A DNA stretch of 64,000 bases from Sanderia malayensis (Eukaryota; Cnidaria; Scyphozoa; Semaeostomeae; Pelagiidae): NCBI GenBank assembly GCA_013076295.1, contig RQOL01000532.1, forward strand, positions 2,480,001 through 2,544,000. The letters are read 5' to 3'. The notes below the pieces were generated by a model. That model was not told the DNA's origin, did no database searches, and saw only the letters and a program-made list of their open reading frames with translations. Positions within the stretch are counted from its first letter, which is position 1. Every line of letters begins with the position of its first letter. The translations under genes and the position numbers were made by a program. Of this stretch, positions 62,510 through 64,000 are shown piece after piece.

Positions 62510-64000
62510 CTATTCAGTTTTTAATTCTGTTGCTTCTTTCAACGAAGCCACCCACCTGGAAAAATAGAAATAAATAAATGATAAATATCAGAAAGGTGAA
62601 AAAATCATAAAATAGATCGAGAAAATAAAAAAATATATAAATATATTTACTTTTCAGCCGAAGCATGATTATCTGCTCTGTAAACAAGAGGCTCTTTTAA
62701 ACCCTTGTGCTCAAGTTGAAATATAAACTCATCATTTTCAAGCTAAAATCAAAGAAAAAAACGTTTGTTAGGAAACAAGATATATTAATATGATAAAAGA
62801 AATGTAAAAATGATGTTGCTTTTCTTACATTTCCAGTAAATTTAACTTCATATCCAAGTACAGGTAACGTAAAATTCGCGGCAGGGTCCTAAATAATGTG
62901 AAATAAAATTTGTATTCAGTTATATTGCATCATTGCCATAATACCTGAATGTAAATCCATAATATTAAGTCATACACTTACCGAAGGTGCCTTATAAGTG
63001 TACAGAACATGGTCTTTCAAAACAAACCATCTCTTTTTTGTTTTTTTCTTTTTTATGATCCACAAATATCCGCTAACATTTTTATCCTGTTCGTGAACCT
63101 TGACCTAAATTCATGAAAATAAAAATAATGTTAACAGAAGAAAACAATTAAATAAGCGTCATAAAAATAACAGTATAATAGTAAAAACTCTTTGTAATCT
63201 CGAGAAAGAAGTTTCCCCATAAAATCAAATACTCTAGTTCTCTTTTAGATACACTTTATGAAAACTGCATTACTCAATTCTGAAATTAATTTTCACTCAC
63301 TTCTGTTAATTTTGATGGCAATGTTTTTCTATCCTTTTTATCCCTTTTTATCTTCTTAACAATTCGAAATTTTCCGTTGATTGATGATGGTGTTCTCTTC
63401 AATTTTGTTCCAGAACCTTCTGTGCTGCCATTGGCACCATCCGTCTGAGATAGGCTTTCATCTACCATAGCTGAAAAACAAAAAACCTTTATGATATCTC
63501 TGTTCATCTAAATTTTTATGATACTAACAAAGGTTCACTGTCCTTTTAAGCTTATCTTACTCACAGTTATACAGTTCATGGTAGCATTTTTCACAAACTC
63601 GAGCTGCTTCAAGGTCCAAGTAATATAAAGGTGCTTCAAATGACGAACAGTCTTTGCAAACAATCTGAAAAAAAAAAACGTAAATCATAAACACACGTCC
63701 TGCTTGTTATTGTTGAATTGCATCAGATAAAACATACAATTCTGCAGTACAATATTGCATGCACGAAAGGTCTTCATACAATATTGCATGCAGTGCAGGT
63801 CGCTTGATACGATATTATGTACAGTACAAGTCATTCGCATAATATTGAATGCAACAACACAAAATTGACTACCTCTCCACAAGCACGACAATGATGCCGA
63901 CGATTGTAAGTGGTGAACCTTCTGCAGCAAATGCTGCACATTGTGGCACGATCGTCTGGAACCCATCTCGGTGCAATTCTACCCAACTCATGATTGAGAC
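62510..64000 (-). CDS. FGD-family FYVE-PH protein, C-terminal part (5' part outside the window)
   Basis: Exons: 63873 to the window end, about 63556-63662, 63301-63470, 62982-63103, 62842-62888, 62652-62742 and 62510-62556 (stop TAG). The frame runs LGRIAPRWVPDDRATMCSIC, CRRFTTYNRRHHCRACGE, IVCKDCSSFEAPLYYLDLEA, ARVCEKCYHELY: a FYVE zinc finger with the R(R/K)HHCR core and eight Cys/His ligands. A basic linker (KFRIVKKIKRDKKDRKTLPS) and a PH domain (VSGYLWIIKKKKTKKRWFVL ... ASAEKWVASLKEATEL) complete the C-terminus. WIPD/RATMC before the finger and FYVE-then-PH order are the hallmark of FGD1-6 Cdc42 exchange factors, whose DH and first PH domain would lie upstream, outside the window. The W of classical FYVE (WxxD) is present as WVPD. 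Which FGD paralogue is not decidable here. Confidence 0.93.

Overview
This 64 kb window is nuclear DNA from an animal. It is AT-rich (roughly two thirds A+T by eye). The genes are interrupted by many short GT-AG introns and encode animal-specific families: a class A GPCR, a Bcl-2 family protein, Ig and thrombospondin-repeat cell-surface proteins, a two-pore K+ channel, an IRBIT-type AHCYL and an FGD-type FYVE/PH protein. Several proteins sit very close to vertebrate sequences, while two membrane proteins are orphans to me. I infer an early-branching metazoan, most likely a cnidarian, but nothing in the window proves the phylum. I recognise no rRNA, tRNA or CRISPR feature.

Layout. 16-2675 (-): AHCYL1/2 (IRBIT), 3' end outside the window, with two further candidate first exons at 3998-4084 and 4519-4635. 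5723-6640: a dimeric 174/188-bp tandem repeat. 7462-8607 (+): intronless WDR74. 9685-10089 (-): a coding exon with a PUMA/Bim-like BH3 motif. 13907-14965 (-): intronless GPCR. 15304-16016 (-): Bcl-2-like protein. 17292-33084 (-): COG5 in 21 exons, with a Harbinger-like MITE in its last intron and a complete K2P channel gene (26183-28684, +) nested in a 7.7 kb intron. 33481-36343 (-): four-Ig membrane protein. 36953-38955 (-): orphan single-pass receptor-like protein. 39148-43169 (-): POGLUT1, with a 130-bp minisatellite holding telomere-like CCCTAA runs in an intron. 43492-44388 (-): orphan multi-pass membrane protein. 45025-49188, 49453-50663 and 50867-53180 (all -): RTCB, IMMP2L and NUBP1, packed with gaps of 264 and 203 bp. 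53656-54532 (-): three-TSP1-repeat protein with a KKDE/KKEE tail. 55400-61898 (-): a large protein joining a PH domain to a full actin fold. 62510-64000 (-): C-terminal part of an FGD-family FYVE-PH protein.

How the genes relate. Most are unrelated housekeeping genes. Three groupings stand out: a pro-survival Bcl-2 gene and a BH3-motif gene 5 kb apart on the same strand; a tight same-strand trio NUBP1-IMMP2L-RTCB; and the PH-actin fusion beside an FGD gene, both of cytoskeletal type. The items I find most novel-looking are the PH-actin fusion, the PUMA-like BH3 exon linked to Bcl-2, and the intronic minisatellite with interstitial telomere-type repeats. Exon coordinates were read by eye from splice sites and homology and can be off by a few bases; spans give first to last coding base.
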